Of a DNA stretch of 64,000 nt, positions 21,956 through 32,997 are shown piece by piece. Source of the stretch: an uncultured Pseudomonadota bacterium (lineage in GTDB: Bacteria > Pseudomonadota > Gammaproteobacteria > Methylococcales > Methylomonadaceae); assembly GCA_903918375.1 (NCBI GenBank), contig CAIXED010000061.1, positions 39,226 through 103,225 of the forward strand, in the 5' to 3' direction. Positions within the stretch are counted from its first letter, which is position 1. Every line of letters begins with the position of its first letter. Made by a program: the position numbers and the translations under genes. The notes beneath the pieces were generated by a model. That model was not told the DNA's origin and made no database searches. It saw only the letters and a list, made by a program, of their open reading frames with translations.

Positions 21956-23319
21956 GTCGGCAACCCCAAGACAGCTTCAGCAAATTTATTGCCGCGATCA
22001 GCATAGCTTTTGTATTGGTCCAAGCTGGCACAAGCGGGTGACAACAAAACACTATCGCCAGCAATCGCGTGTTCAGCAGCAATCGCAACCGCTTGCTTCA
22101 TATTGTCAGCAAAATAGACAGGGACACAGCCATCAATGGCAGCGCTAATTAACTCAGCATCTTTACCCATCACAATTACGGCTTTGGTTTTAGCTTGAAC
22201 CGCTGGCACTAACTCTTGCATATCAGCGCCTTTACTATCGCCACCAGCAATCAAAATCACTTTGTGTTGATAACCCTGTAAAGCCGCGACGCAAGCACCA
22301 ATATTGGTAGCTTTAGAATCATTAACCCAAGACACACCTTTAACTTCTGCTACCTTTTGCATCCGATGCGCCAAGCCTTTGAATTTAGCAAGCGCTTTGC
22401 ACATAGCGGTTAAATCTAAACCAACCGCATGACCTAAAGCTAAAGCAGCTAAGGCATTGGCAATATTATGTGTGCCTTCAAGCCGCAGTTCACTCGCATT
22501 CATTAAGGCTTGTTGGCCAAACATCAGCTGATCTTGTTCACCGCGGTGCAGATAAAAATCAGCGTTTTGCTCGGTTGAGAAACTGTAAGTGGTTCGATGT
22601 TCAGCTTGCATAACCATCACGAGCGGATCATCGGCATTTAAAATCATTGCGCCATCGCCACGGAAAATCCGTTGCTTTTCTTGAGCGTAGCCTTCCATGC
22701 CATCATGACGATCAAGGTGATCAGGCGTGACGTTTAACACGGTTGCGGCTTTGGCATTTAAAGCGGTGGTTCTTTCTAACTGGAAACTGGATAACTCCAG
22801 CACATATAAATCAGCCTCTTGCTGGAGCAAATCTAAGGCGGGCGTGCCCAAATTACCGCCAATCGCGGTTTTAACGCCTGCCGCTTGACCCATATCGCCC
22901 AACATAGTGGTAACAGTGCTTTTGCCATTGGAACCGGTAATCGCAATAATCGGTTTATCAGTCGCACAAGCGAATAAATCAATATCGCTCATCACAGTAA
23001 CGCCGGCCTGCATGGCTTTATGAATGGCTTTTTCGTTTAACGAAACACCTGGGCTAACCAATAAATGGGTTGCTACATCAAATGCCGATTGATCGAAACC
23101 ACCACAAAATACTGCGACATCAGGCATTTGCTCACGCAAGCTATCAATTAATGGCGGATGGCTACGACTATCAATCACCGCAAACTTAATTGGTGTTTTC
23201 TGAAGAAACTGCGCTGCTGAATAGCCAGTCGCGCCCAAACCGACAATCAATAGTCGAGCGTCAGCTGGGTTCAGCTTGAAATGGGTATCCAGAGAACTGA
23301 GCAGTGCGTTGGTATTCAT
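21949..23319 (-). CDS. murD: UDP-N-acetylmuramoylalanine--D-glutamate ligase
   Basis: ITGSNGKSTVTTMLG, NVTPDHLDRH, NDSKATN; start MNTNALLSS. Confidence 0.97.
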   Translation of the reverse strand: MNTNALLSSLDTHFKLNPADARLLIVGLGATGYSAAQFLQKTPIKFAVIDSRSHPPLIDSLREQMPDVAVFCGGFDQSAFDVATHLLVSPGVSLNEKAIHKAMQAGVTVMSDIDLFACATDKPIIAITGSNGKSTVTTMLGDMGQAAGVKTAIGGNLGTPALDLLQQEADLYVLELSSFQLERTTALNAKAATVLNVTPDHLDRHDGMEGYAQEKQRIFRGDGAMILNADDPLVMVMQAEHRTTYSFSTEQNADFYLHRGEQDQLMFGQQALMNASELRLEGTHNIANALAALALGHAVGLDLTAMCKALAKFKGLAHRMQKVAEVKGVSWVNDSKATNIGACVAALQGYQHKVILIAGGDSKGADMQELVPAVQAKTKAVIVMGKDAELISAAIDGCVPVYFADNMKQAVAIAAEHAIAGDSVLLSPACASLDQYKSYADRGNKFAEAVLGLPTC

Positions 23320-23321
23320 AG

Positions 23322-24404
23322 TTATCTCAGCTTTAAGGTCGATAGACCAATTAGCACTAAAATCACCGAAATAATCCAAAACCGCACAATCACTCGCGGC
23401 TCCGGCCAGCCTTTTAATTCAAAATGATGATGAATCGGTGCCATTAAAAACACACGTTTTTTGCGTATCTTGTAAGAAGCGACCTGAATAATCACCGAAA
23501 TGGTTTCCATTACAAATACACCGCCCATGACGACCAAGACAATCTCTTGTCTGACTAGCACGGCCACAATCCCTAAAGCGGCACCCAAAGCCAATGCGCC
23601 AACATCGCCCATAAAGACCATGGCAGGGTAGGTGTTAAACCATAAAAAGCCTAATCCCGCTCCAACTAGAGCCGCACAAAATACAACTAGCTCACCCGAT
23701 TTTGGGATAAAGGGAATTTGTAGGTATTGCGAGAAATTAACGTGGCCTGATAGATAAGCAAAAATCGCCAAGGCGGCTGCAATCAGTACCGTTGGCATAA
23801 TCGCCAAACCATCTAAACCATCGGTTAGATTGACCGCATTACTGGTGCCAACAATCACAAAATAAGTCAGAACCACATAACCCCAACCTAAATTAAATGT
23901 GACGTTTTTAAAGAACGGCACAATTAGCTGAGTTTCAGCGGGCACTTGAGCTGTGTTGAATAAATAAACAGCGGCACTAGCCGCAACTACTGATTGCCAA
24001 AAATATTTAGCTTTTGCTGATAGGCCATCGCTATTGCCTAACAAGACCTTTTTATAATCATCAACAAAACCAATCACACCATGCGCTAATGTCACTAATA
24101 ACACGACCCAGATATAACGATTGTTCAAATCAGCGCACAATAAGGTACTAATTGCCACCGCAAATAAAATCATGCTGCCACCCATAGTTGGGGTGCCTGA
24201 TTTTGAAAAATGGCTTTTCGGACCATCATCACGGACGCTTTGGCCAATTTTGTTGCGGGTTAATTTTCTAATCACCATCGGCCCAATTAGCAACGAAACG
24301 ACCAGCGCGATTAACACGCCTAAAATCGCTCTAAAGGTCAGGTAATGTAAAACCCTGAATCCGCTGTCGATGTTTGATAAAAAATCTGCAAGTAAAAGTA
24401 ACAT
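23322..24404 (-). CDS. mraY: Phospho-N-acetylmuramoyl-pentapeptide transferase
   Basis: [32 protein letters not shown]. Confidence 0.98.
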   Translation of the reverse strand: MLLLLADFLSNIDSGFRVLHYLTFRAILGVLIALVVSLLIGPMVIRKLTRNKIGQSVRDDGPKSHFSKSGTPTMGGSMILFAVAISTLLCADLNNRYIWVVLLVTLAHGVIGFVDDYKKVLLGNSDGLSAKAKYFWQSVVAASAAVYLFNTAQVPAETQLIVPFFKNVTFNLGWGYVVLTYFVIVGTSNAVNLTDGLDGLAIMPTVLIAAALAIFAYLSGHVNFSQYLQIPFIPKSGELVVFCAALVGAGLGFLWFNTYPAMVFMGDVGALALGAALGIVAVLVRQEIVLVVMGGVFVMETISVIIQVASYKIRKKRVFLMAPIHHHFELKGWPEPRVIVRFWIISVILVLIGLSTLKLR

Positions 24405-25780
24405 TATGCTGCTCTAAAATTGTCAACCATGGCCGCCACCACATTTTCCATTTTTTGTGATCGCGAGCCTTTCACCAATAAGGTTTCCTGACCTGTGACC
24501 GCTTCATCTAAAGCGGCAATTAATTCCTGTTGTGTTTCAAAATAGTGCCCACCGTCGCCAAATGCTTCAACGCTATATTTTGCTAATACACCCGTAGCAA
24601 ATAAACGCTGCACCGGCATCGCTTTAATACTGTCACCCATTTGTCGATGTATATCGGCACTATCAGCACCCAATTCACCGAAAGCCCCCAATATCAACCA
24701 ATTGGTTTGCTTAGGCTCCAACACTGCCAAAGCCGCATTTAGTGACGAGGGGTTGGCGTTGTAAGTGTCATCGATAATCAGATTGCCTTTTCTGCCACGA
24801 AGAGGCTGCATTCTGCCGGTAACTGGTTTTACAGTTTCCAAACCACGTTTTATATCCTGCAAATCCACATCAAATTGCAAAGTTGCGGCAATCGCAGCCA
24901 AAGCATTTTTTACATTGTGCTCACCGGCTAAATTCAGCTTGATCGCCACACCTTCACGACCAACAATTTTTAAATCAAATTCAGTCACATAACCGTTGCT
25001 TTGCAGTTCTGTACTAATGTTTTCAGCCCGTAAATCAGCTTGTTCACTAAAGCCAAAAGCAACCGTTTTGCGCGATTTAGCTAAATCACACCAAAAGCCG
25101 TAAAACGCATCATCACGATTAATCACCGCTACACCATCGGCAGCAAGATTTTCAATAATTTCACCTTTGGTTTTTGCCACACCTTGAATGTCACCAAAAC
25201 CTTCAATATGTGCCGCGCCAACATTGGTAATCACACTAACCTGTGGCTGAGCATATTGGCTGGTGTAAGCAATTTCCCTCGGATGATTGGCACCCATTTC
25301 AATCACTGCGTAGCGATGGGTGGCATTCAACTTTAATAAGGTTAAGGGCACGCCAATGTCGTTATTCAGATTGCCTTGGGTAAACAGCGTTTCGCCTTGG
25401 GTAGCTAAAATCGCCGCAATCATTTCTTTAACCGTGGTTTTACCGTTACTTCCTGTAACGCCGACCACTTTCACAGCTAATTGTTTACGCCAAAATCCAG
25501 CTAATTCGGCTAATGCCAAATGGCTGTCCTTAACAACAATTTGCGGCAACTTTGTGTTAATTCGTTGCTCAACCAAAATGGCAATGGCTCCAGCTTGCTG
25601 GGCCTTATCAACAAAATCATGACCGTCAAACTGTTTACCTTTAATCGCGACATACAGATTACCGGCTTGTAAAGTACGGGTATCAATACCAACACCATTC
25701 ACGGCAATATCAGTACCGATTAGCTTGCCTTGAACCGCGGTTGCGATGTCGCTTAATTGCAGTTTCACTGTTGTCCCCAA
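24404..25780 (-). CDS. murF: UDP-MurNAc-tripeptide--D-Ala-D-Ala ligase
   Basis: [39 protein letters not shown]. Confidence 0.97.
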   Translation of the reverse strand: MGTTVKLQLSDIATAVQGKLIGTDIAVNGVGIDTRTLQAGNLYVAIKGKQFDGHDFVDKAQQAGAIAILVEQRINTKLPQIVVKDSHLALAELAGFWRKQLAVKVVGVTGSNGKTTVKEMIAAILATQGETLFTQGNLNNDIGVPLTLLKLNATHRYAVIEMGANHPREIAYTSQYAQPQVSVITNVGAAHIEGFGDIQGVAKTKGEIIENLAADGVAVINRDDAFYGFWCDLAKSRKTVAFGFSEQADLRAENISTELQSNGYVTEFDLKIVGREGVAIKLNLAGEHNVKNALAAIAATLQFDVDLQDIKRGLETVKPVTGRMQPLRGRKGNLIIDDTYNANPSSLNAALAVLEPKQTNWLILGAFGELGADSADIHRQMGDSIKAMPVQRLFATGVLAKYSVEAFGDGGHYFETQQELIAALDEAVTGQETLLVKGSRSQKMENVVAAMVDNFRAA

Positions 25781-27219
25781 GTTGCTAAAGCTTGTTCAAC
25801 GATTGTTTGATCACTAAACGGCCATTTAACGCCGTTGATTTCTTGATAGTCTTCATGGCCTTTACCCGCTATCACAACGCAATCACCTTGCTTCGCTTGT
25901 CGAATCGCTGTGGTGATCGCCGTTGCTCTATCATTAATCACTGTGATTTTGTCAGTCTGACAACCCGACAAAATCTGCTCAATAATCTGCTCAGCCGCTT
26001 CATAACGTGGGTTGTCATCAGTAACAATCACTTGATCCGCCCATGTTTCAGCAATTCGCCCCATTTCTGGCCGCTTGCCTTGATCACGATTACCACCACA
26101 ACCAAATACCACTGATAAACGCTGATCGGTTTTGACAACCTTCAGCACTTTTTCCAGTGCATCGGGGGTGTGGGCGTAATCGACTAAAACTGTTGGTTTG
26201 TCTCCGCCACCGAATTTTTCCATCCGTCCGGCAATCGCTTTGAGCTTGGCTAAGCTTGCTATTGCTGCTTGCAACGGTATATTCATCGCCAATAAAACCG
26301 CTAACACCGCCAAGACATTTTCGAGATTAAAGGCACCAATAATCGGTGTATGAGCAGAGGCTGTTATCTCACCAAGCCGAACCTCAAAATCTATCCCGTT
26401 ATTGCTATAGCGAATGTTCTCGGCAATCAAGCTTTGAGCATTGGCTAGGCTTTTGCCTTGTGTACTAAACGTCCAGCAATTAACTGATTCATCCAAAGCT
26501 TGCAGCACATCAAAACTTTTAGCATCATCTAAATTAACCACTGCAAACTGCAAGCTGGGCAATTTAAACAACGCGAGTTTGGCTTTTAGGTATTCCTCCA
26601 TACTGCCGTGATAGTCCAAATGGTCACGACTGATATTGGTGAATACCGCGCCAGTAAACTCAACGGCATTAACTCGACCTTGCTGCAAACCGTGCGACGA
26701 AACTTCTATAGCAACCGCTTGTTTATTCTGCTGCACAAACTGCTGCAACATTGATTGCATGGCCAAAGCATCCGGTGTGGTATTGGCAGTAGGCAGTAAT
26801 CGCCCAAACTCGCCCCAACCCAATGTCCCAATCACTCCACAATCAGGCAATGCTTGTGCAATTAACTGACTACAAGTGGTTTTGCCATTCGTACCTGTAA
26901 TACCAATGACTGCTAATTTTTCTGATGGCTTGCCATAAAATTTGGCAGCTATCGCGCCCAACAGTTCAGCTAATTGCGGCACCGGAACACACTCAACGGC
27001 TATTTCTGGCAGTTCCACAATCCCTTTTGGATCATAAATAACCGCAATCGCACCTTGTTCAACTGCCTTTGCTGTGTGTTCAAGTCCGTGTTGTTGCGCA
27101 CCATTTAAGGCAATAAACAGATCGCCAGCATTGATATAGCGACTATCCAGCGTTAAACCTGAAATGGCTAGGTCGCGATCAACAGCAACTATGTCAGCAA
27201 GCAATTCGGCAAGTGTCAT
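25765..27219 (-). CDS. murE: UDP-MurNAc-dipeptide--meso-diaminopimelate ligase
   Basis: ITGTNGKTTCSQL, VDYAHTPDALEKVL, TDDNPRYE. Confidence 0.97.
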   Translation of the reverse strand: MTLAELLADIVAVDRDLAISGLTLDSRYINAGDLFIALNGAQQHGLEHTAKAVEQGAIAVIYDPKGIVELPEIAVECVPVPQLAELLGAIAAKFYGKPSEKLAVIGITGTNGKTTCSQLIAQALPDCGVIGTLGWGEFGRLLPTANTTPDALAMQSMLQQFVQQNKQAVAIEVSSHGLQQGRVNAVEFTGAVFTNISRDHLDYHGSMEEYLKAKLALFKLPSLQFAVVNLDDAKSFDVLQALDESVNCWTFSTQGKSLANAQSLIAENIRYSNNGIDFEVRLGEITASAHTPIIGAFNLENVLAVLAVLLAMNIPLQAAIASLAKLKAIAGRMEKFGGGDKPTVLVDYAHTPDALEKVLKVVKTDQRLSVVFGCGGNRDQGKRPEMGRIAETWADQVIVTDDNPRYEAAEQIIEQILSGCQTDKITVINDRATAITTAIRQAKQGDCVVIAGKGHEDYQEINGVKWPFSDQTIVEQALATWGQQ

Positions 27220-28937
27220 TAGCGACTCAATAACAAATGCATGTTTTCAACACCATCAGGCTCAACACCGTAAATTCTTAGCGCACCAGCCATGACTTTA
27301 GAAAAAGCAGGGGCAGCAACCAAACCACCGTAATACTGACCCGAGCTAGGATCATCAACCATAATCGCGATAATGAATCGCGGATTACTCGCAGGAGCCA
27401 AACCGACAAACACTGAAAAATACTTATCTTCGGTATAACCACCGACACCGGCTTTTCTTACCGTGCCAGTTTTACCGGCTACCCGATAACCTTCAACTCG
27501 CGCTTGATAAGCCGTACCTTCTTTGCTGATCACGCGCTCCAGCATTTCTCTAACTTTTCTAGCCGTTTCAGGCTTAAACACTCGTTGAGTATCAGGGTCT
27601 TCGTCGCGCTTTAGCAAAGTCACTGAATGTATAACGCCATCATCAGCCAGTGCTGTCCATGCCCGAGCTAATTGCAATACCGATGTCGATACCCCGTAGC
27701 CGTATGACAAAGTCGCCTGATCAAACTCATGCCAACCTTGATAATCCAACAAAGAGCCACTAGCTTCACCTGGAAAACCCACTCCAGCTGAAGTACCAAA
27801 ACCTAATTTGCTATACACATTCCAAAAATATTCTGGCGGCATTGTCATACTGATTTTGACCACACCAATATTGCTAGACTTTTGCAATACATGCGCTAAA
27901 TCCAAGGTGCCATAATTGTGAACATCTTTAACAATATGACTACCAAATTGGTAAACCCCATGCGTTTCAATCATCACATTGGGATCAACGTAACCACCAT
28001 CTAACGCAGCCGCAACCACAAAGGGCTTAACCGTTGAACCGGGCTCAAAACTATCAACCATGGCTCGATTGCGATAACGACTACTATTCAATTCTTTACG
28101 GTTATTCGGATTAAATCCCGGCTGGGTAACCGCAGCCAAAACATCGCCATTTTTTGCATCTAAAACCACTAAAGAAGCTGAATGTGCTTTATTTTCAATC
28201 AACACATTTTGCAATTCTCTATACGCTAAATATTGAATTCGTTGATCAATCGTTAATACCAAATCACGACCAGCCTCAGCTGGTTCAATATTTTCCACAT
28301 CTTTAATAATGTGGCCCTTACCATCTTTTATCACCCGTTTTTTGCCGATTTTGCCGCGCAAAATATGCTCGTAACCGTGCTCCATGCCTTCTTGACCAAT
28401 ATCATCAATATTGGTAAATCCCAATAAATGACCTGACACAGCACCTGCGGGGTAATAACGTTTAAATTCTTTTTCAAAATAAACGCCGGTAATTTCTAAA
28501 GCTTTAACCTTCTCTGCAATCGCTGGATTAATTTGGCGTTTTAAATAAATAAACCGCTTGTCAGCGTCTTTCGTCAAAACCTCTCGCAATTCCTTTTCTG
28601 ACATAGACAAAATCTTTGCCATTTGGCCAATTTTTTCTGATTCCGCGTCTTTCAACTGACGCGCATTCACCCAAATTGACTGCACTGGCGTACTAATCGC
28701 CAATGGTTCACCGTTCCTATCTTTAATTTGCCCACGATAAGCCGGCACTGGTACCACACCAACATGCTGCATATCGCCTTTATCTTGCAAAAAATCCTTG
28801 TTGAAAATTTGCAAATAAAACGCTCGCCCAACCAAAATAGACATAGCGAGCATCATTGTCCCTAGCAACAAATAACGTCTAGTTGCAAAATCAGAAGCGT
28901 ATTTAGCACCTCTATTGGATCGACTCGAAATTCGCAT
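27219..28937 (-). CDS. ftsI: Peptidoglycan D,D-transpeptidase FtsI (PBP3)
   Basis: FEPGSTVKPF, SSN, GKTGTVRK penicillin-binding motifs. Confidence 0.97.
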   Translation of the reverse strand: MRISSRSNRGAKYASDFATRRYLLLGTMMLAMSILVGRAFYLQIFNKDFLQDKGDMQHVGVVPVPAYRGQIKDRNGEPLAISTPVQSIWVNARQLKDAESEKIGQMAKILSMSEKELREVLTKDADKRFIYLKRQINPAIAEKVKALEITGVYFEKEFKRYYPAGAVSGHLLGFTNIDDIGQEGMEHGYEHILRGKIGKKRVIKDGKGHIIKDVENIEPAEAGRDLVLTIDQRIQYLAYRELQNVLIENKAHSASLVVLDAKNGDVLAAVTQPGFNPNNRKELNSSRYRNRAMVDSFEPGSTVKPFVVAAALDGGYVDPNVMIETHGVYQFGSHIVKDVHNYGTLDLAHVLQKSSNIGVVKISMTMPPEYFWNVYSKLGFGTSAGVGFPGEASGSLLDYQGWHEFDQATLSYGYGVSTSVLQLARAWTALADDGVIHSVTLLKRDEDPDTQRVFKPETARKVREMLERVISKEGTAYQARVEGYRVAGKTGTVRKAGVGGYTEDKYFSVFVGLAPASNPRFIIAIMVDDPSSGQYYGGLVAAPAFSKVMAGALRIYGVEPDGVENMHLLLSR

Positions 28938-29209
28938 TAAGGCTTGATATAAATAATTTTGTCTTGTGCAGGTAAAGTCAGCATCAACCGATGTCTTGCT
29001 TCAATTTCAATGCGATTTTCTTCTGTTAGGGTGGTTAGTTCCAACTGCAACCGCCCCCATTCAACCTCGTAATCATCCAGTTCTTTTTCTTTTTTCTGGA
29101 TTTCCATAAATACTTGGCGAAATTGATATTTGCTATAAATCACGGCAATAGCCGACAACAGCAACATAATCACCAACAAAACCAATAAAACATTTCTAAC
29201 AGCAGCCAC
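28937..29209 (-). CDS. ftsL: Cell division protein FtsL
   Basis: Short bitopic coiled-coil protein between ftsI and rsmH. Confidence 0.93.
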   Translation of the reverse strand: MAAVRNVLLVLLVIMLLLSAIAVIYSKYQFRQVFMEIQKKEKELDDYEVEWGRLQLELTTLTEENRIEIEARHRLMLTLPAQDKIIYIKP

Positions 29210-30147
29210 TAAATCCTCTCCGCCACCCGCATCACAGCACTTCGCGCACGCGGATTTTGCTTTAACTCATCCGCTTGAGCCTTAATTGACTGCCCCATTT
29301 TTTTTAACAGTCCTCGCTCAATATCCTGTTCTTTAATTGGCAATTTACCCGGGTTAAATTTTTGCCCAGACTCATCGCGGATAAAGCGTTTTACGATTCG
29401 ATCTTCCAAGGAATGAAAAGAAATCACCACCAATCGCCCATGAGACCGCATAACATCGAGGGATTGGCTTAAGCCAGCCTTAACTTGCTCAAGCTCTTGA
29501 TTAACTTCAATTCTGATCGCTTGAAAAGAGCGAGTTGCAGGATGTTTATGTTTATCCCGAAACGGCACTGCGTTATCGATTAACTTAGCTAGCTGTAAAG
29601 TTGTTTGTACCGGTGCAGTTTGTCGTTGCTCGATAATTGCCCTTGCTATTCGTCGAGCAAACCGCTCATCACCATAATCAAACAGAACCTTGACTAATGC
29701 TTGTTCATCTACTTGAGCTAAATACTCAGCTGCGGAAACACCGCGAGTAGTATCCATTCGCATATCCAAAGGCCCATCACGCATAAAGCTAAAGCCACGC
29801 TCAGCAACATCCAATTGCGGTGACGAAACCCCTAAGTCCATCAATATCCCGTCAACTTTGCCTAGATAACCTAGCTGTTGAGAAACACTAGCCAATTCAT
29901 CAAAACAGCCATGATGCAAATGAAAGCGACTGTCTTGACGTAACTGCTGAGCTTCACGACTATTTATCGCGTCAATATCGCGATCAAATGCCAATAATTT
30001 GCCGTTCTGCCCTAACTGCTTAAGAATGCCACCACTGTGCCCACCGCGACCGAAGGTACAATCGATATAGATACCGTCTTCTTTTATATTCAGCGCCTGT
30101 AATGACTCTTGATACAGAACTGATTGATGCTCATTTGTCACCATCAA
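29209..30147 (-). CDS. rsmH: 16S rRNA (cytosine1402-N4)-methyltransferase
   Basis: YIDCTFGRGGHSGGIL, DLGVSSPQLD, ISFHSLEDRIVKRF. Confidence 0.98.
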   Translation of the reverse strand: MMVTNEHQSVLYQESLQALNIKEDGIYIDCTFGRGGHSGGILKQLGQNGKLLAFDRDIDAINSREAQQLRQDSRFHLHHGCFDELASVSQQLGYLGKVDGILMDLGVSSPQLDVAERGFSFMRDGPLDMRMDTTRGVSAAEYLAQVDEQALVKVLFDYGDERFARRIARAIIEQRQTAPVQTTLQLAKLIDNAVPFRDKHKHPATRSFQAIRIEVNQELEQVKAGLSQSLDVMRSHGRLVVISFHSLEDRIVKRFIRDESGQKFNPGKLPIKEQDIERGLLKKMGQSIKAQADELKQNPRARSAVMRVAERI

Positions 30148-30611
30148 AATGATAAAGAGCCAAGCTCTTCTAAGCCCTCGTTATCACTACCATCAAGCCA
30201 ATCTTGCTCTTTAGCTTGCCAAGCCGCTTCATTCCAAATTTCAAATTTATTCAATTGACCAACTAAAACGATATGTTTTTCCATTCCTGCAAATTCGCGT
30301 AATTTCTCAGGTAATAACAAGCGACCTTGACTATCCATTTCACATTCAGAGGCATTGCCGATAACAAATCGCCTTAATTTCCCAGCCATTTTGTTTAAAG
30401 TGGGTAACTTGCTAATGGTTTGCTCTAATTTTTCCCACTCAGGTAAGGGATAAAGCCATAAACAACCTGGTTCACCGACGCAACGATCATCAACAGCAAC
30501 TGTCACAACCAATTGACGGTCACAGCACTCCTGTAATTCCTCCCTATAACGGGTAGGAATTGCAACGCGTCCCTTAACGTCCAGACTGATTGAACTTATA
30601 CCTCGAAACAA
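30144..30611 (-). CDS. mraZ: Transcriptional regulator MraZ
   Basis: FRGISSISLDVKGRVAIPTRYRE and second DSQGRLLLPEKLRE repeat. Confidence 0.97.
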   Translation of the reverse strand: MFRGISSISLDVKGRVAIPTRYREELQECCDRQLVVTVAVDDRCVGEPGCLWLYPLPEWEKLEQTISKLPTLNKMAGKLRRFVIGNASECEMDSQGRLLLPEKLREFAGMEKHIVLVGQLNKFEIWNEAAWQAKEQDWLDGSDNEGLEELGSLSF

Positions 30612-30634
30612 AATAAACCCCGCTAGTCAAAATT

Positions 30635-30649
30635 TTCCATTTTTATCCA
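30635..30649 (-). promoter_or_regulatory. Candidate MraZ-binding direct repeats (TGGAT-AAAAA-TGGAA)
   Basis: 10-bp period TGGNN repeats just upstream of mraZ ATG, like known TGGGN MraZ boxes. Confidence 0.45.
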
Positions 30650-30669
30650 CTTCACATCATTTTGACGCC

Positions 30670-30698
30670 ACTATAGTTTTCAAAATGCCTTGAGTCAA
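30670..30698 (-). promoter_or_regulatory. Sigma70-type promoter for mraZ/dcw cluster
   Basis: Minus strand TTGACT-17 bp-TATAGT. Confidence 0.65.
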
Positions 30699-30995
30699 GC
30701 GGCTGCACAATCTAAATTCTTTCTTTTTCTACAATGACTTAGAGTTTTTTGACCATCTTTAGAGAAAAATAAGATCGATTAAAAATAAACTTTATTTTTA
30801 TCAAAACGTTAATGCTCTTTATTGAGGTGAAATATCACTTTTCCAACGCAATAAAAACATTCGGCATTAAAATGCAAAATATGACTAAATTTTGTAAATT
30901 TTTATAAAAAACCCCTTTATCGCATTTTTTTTGACAATCAAACATTGACTGGAAAACTGATAGCCCTTACTTGACTTTCCTATTGGAGAAAACCA

Positions 30996-31514
30996 ATGAA
31001 CTCACTACTAGCAATAAACTCCAACGCATTAATCGACCAAATAATTGATACTTGCTACGAAAAAATGATTGATGACCACCGAGTTAACCGTTTTTTTAAT
31101 GCCAGACCATTAACCGATCAAACAGCACCTCTTAAAAATTACGTTAAGGCACTGATTAGCAAATCAAAATTGAATGAAGATGAAACCCTTGAATTACTCA
31201 ATGCCTATTTTTCAGCGTCATTTGCTCGCAATAACAGCAAACCCAGCTTAGTCACTGGCTCTGATTTTGGTTTTTTATTGGATATTGTCGGCGGCCAAGA
31301 AATTCGCCCAATTACGCTATTGTGCAAAAGCCACTCGTTTTTGATGAAGTTATTACCTGATGACGATCATTACGATGTGTTTATCGAACATTTAACCGAC
31401 ACATTGACACAACTGAATGTCGCCGCAGATTTAAAAAGCCAACTATTAACACTAGCAGAGGCGGGTCGTGATGGATTTCTTGGAAGGGGCCGCACTTACA
31501 TGAAAGCGGCTTAA
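30996..31514 (+). CDS. Truncated-hemoglobin-like (group 1-like) protein, divergent
   Basis: N-term YEKMIDDHRVNRFF..PLKNYV and C-term KSHSFL..DDHYDVFIEHLTDTLTQLNV...GRDGFLGR resemble TrHb1; longer central region. Confidence 0.6.
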   Translation: MNSLLAINSNALIDQIIDTCYEKMIDDHRVNRFFNARPLTDQTAPLKNYVKALISKSKLNEDETLELLNAYFSASFARNNSKPSLVTGSDFGFLLDIVGGQEIRPITLLCKSHSFLMKLLPDDDHYDVFIEHLTDTLTQLNVAADLKSQLLTLAEAGRDGFLGRGRTYMKAA

Positions 31515-31528
31515 AACAAACGTAAAGA

Positions 31529-31553
31529 GCGGGGCCTATTAATACAGCCCCGC
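31529..31553. terminator. Rho-independent-like hairpin after globin-like gene
   Basis: GCGGGGC...GCCCCGC followed by CTTT. Confidence 0.7.
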
Positions 31554-31569
31554 CTTTAAACTTGAAGCT

Positions 31570-32988
31570 TTATTTTTTGATATACAAATCAGTAATAGTG
31601 CCTTCAATCATCTCCGCCGCAAAAGCGAAGCTTTCTGACAAGGTAGGGTGGGCATGAATAGTTAAGCTAATATCTTGAGCATCAGCGCCCATTTCCAAAG
31701 CCAACACCGCTTCAGCAATTAACTCGCCAGCACCAGGCCCAACAAAACCTGCGCCTAATAAACGACCACTGCTTTTATCAGTAATAATTTTCGTCAAACC
31801 TTCATTACGACCCAGCGCCAAAGAACGCCCACTGGCAGCCCAAGGGAATACTGCTTTTTCGTAGTCAACGCCTTGTTGTTGAGCTTGAGTTTCTGACAAG
31901 CCCATCCAAGCGACTTCGGGATCTGTATAAGCAACCGAAGGAATGGTTAAAGCATCAAAACCGGCTTTATGACCGCTGATCACTTCGGCAGCAATTTTGC
32001 CTTCATAACTGGCTTTATGTGCCAACATCGGATTGCCAACAATGTCACCAATCGCAAAAATATGAGCAACATTGGTACGCTGTTGTTTATCAACCGCAAT
32101 AAAACCAGCGTCATCAACATTTACGCCCGCTTTATCAGCATCAATCAACTTACCATTCGGTCTACGACCAACCGCGACTAAAACCGCATCAAATAATTCT
32201 GATTCCGGTGCATTTTTGCCTTCCAGAGCGACTTTCAAACCGTCATTAGTGGCTTCAATCGCTTTCACACTGGTTTGCAACCAAAGGTTATCGTATTGTT
32301 TTTTGATTCGGCGTTGTAATGGCGTAACTAAATCTTTATCGCAACCTGGAATGATTTGATCTTGTAATTCCACCACGCTGATTTTAGAACCCAAAGCGTG
32401 ATAAACCGTCGCCATTTCCAAGCCGATAATGCCACCACCGACAATCAACAATTTCTCAGGAATTGATTTTAATTCCAAAGCATCGGTCGAATTCCACAAG
32501 CGTGGATCGTCATTAGGGAAGCTTGGGATTTTGGTTGGATGAGAACCCGCCGCAATAATCGCATTATCAAAACTGACGGTTTGAGTGCCATTTGCGCCTT
32601 CAACCACCAAACTATTAGCAGAAGAAAACTTGCCAACACCTTGAATTAAAGTAATGTTGCGCTGTTTGACCAAACGCGCCAAACCTTGATTTAAACCTTG
32701 GCTAACACTTTGTTTCCACGCTCTGACTTTATCCAAATCAATACTTGGTTTACCAAAACTGACGCCGTGCTCAGCCAGCGCTTCAGATTCGTGCAAAATT
32801 TGTGCGACGTGCAATAAAGCTTTCGACGGAATACATCCGACATTTAGACAAACGCCACCTAAAACCGGATAACGCTCAACCAAAACCACTTTCTTGCCTA
32901 AATCAGCGGCGCGAAACGCAGCGGTATAGCCGCCTGGACCACCGCCCAATACTAAAACTTCAGCATGAATCTCTGCATTGTTTGTCAT
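31570..32988 (-). CDS. lpdA: Dihydrolipoyl dehydrogenase (PDH E3)
   Basis: GGGPGGYTAAFRAADLG, GGVCLNVGCIPSKALL, HAHPTLSE. Confidence 0.97.
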   Translation of the reverse strand: MTNNAEIHAEVLVLGGGPGGYTAAFRAADLGKKVVLVERYPVLGGVCLNVGCIPSKALLHVAQILHESEALAEHGVSFGKPSIDLDKVRAWKQSVSQGLNQGLARLVKQRNITLIQGVGKFSSANSLVVEGANGTQTVSFDNAIIAAGSHPTKIPSFPNDDPRLWNSTDALELKSIPEKLLIVGGGIIGLEMATVYHALGSKISVVELQDQIIPGCDKDLVTPLQRRIKKQYDNLWLQTSVKAIEATNDGLKVALEGKNAPESELFDAVLVAVGRRPNGKLIDADKAGVNVDDAGFIAVDKQQRTNVAHIFAIGDIVGNPMLAHKASYEGKIAAEVISGHKAGFDALTIPSVAYTDPEVAWMGLSETQAQQQGVDYEKAVFPWAASGRSLALGRNEGLTKIITDKSSGRLLGAGFVGPGAGELIAEAVLALEMGADAQDISLTIHAHPTLSESFAFAAEMIEGTITDLYIKK

Positions 32989-32997
32989 TCGCTTCTC

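Noticed and set aside
11811-30611. dcw cluster as a novel arrangement
   Set aside because: Gene content and order match the classical gammaproteobacterial cluster
30829-30842. GTGAAATATCAC as a CRP/FNR-type site before the globin-like gene
   Set aside because: Half-sites are separated by 4 rather than 6 bp (CRP) and do not match TTGAT-N4-ATCAA (FNR)
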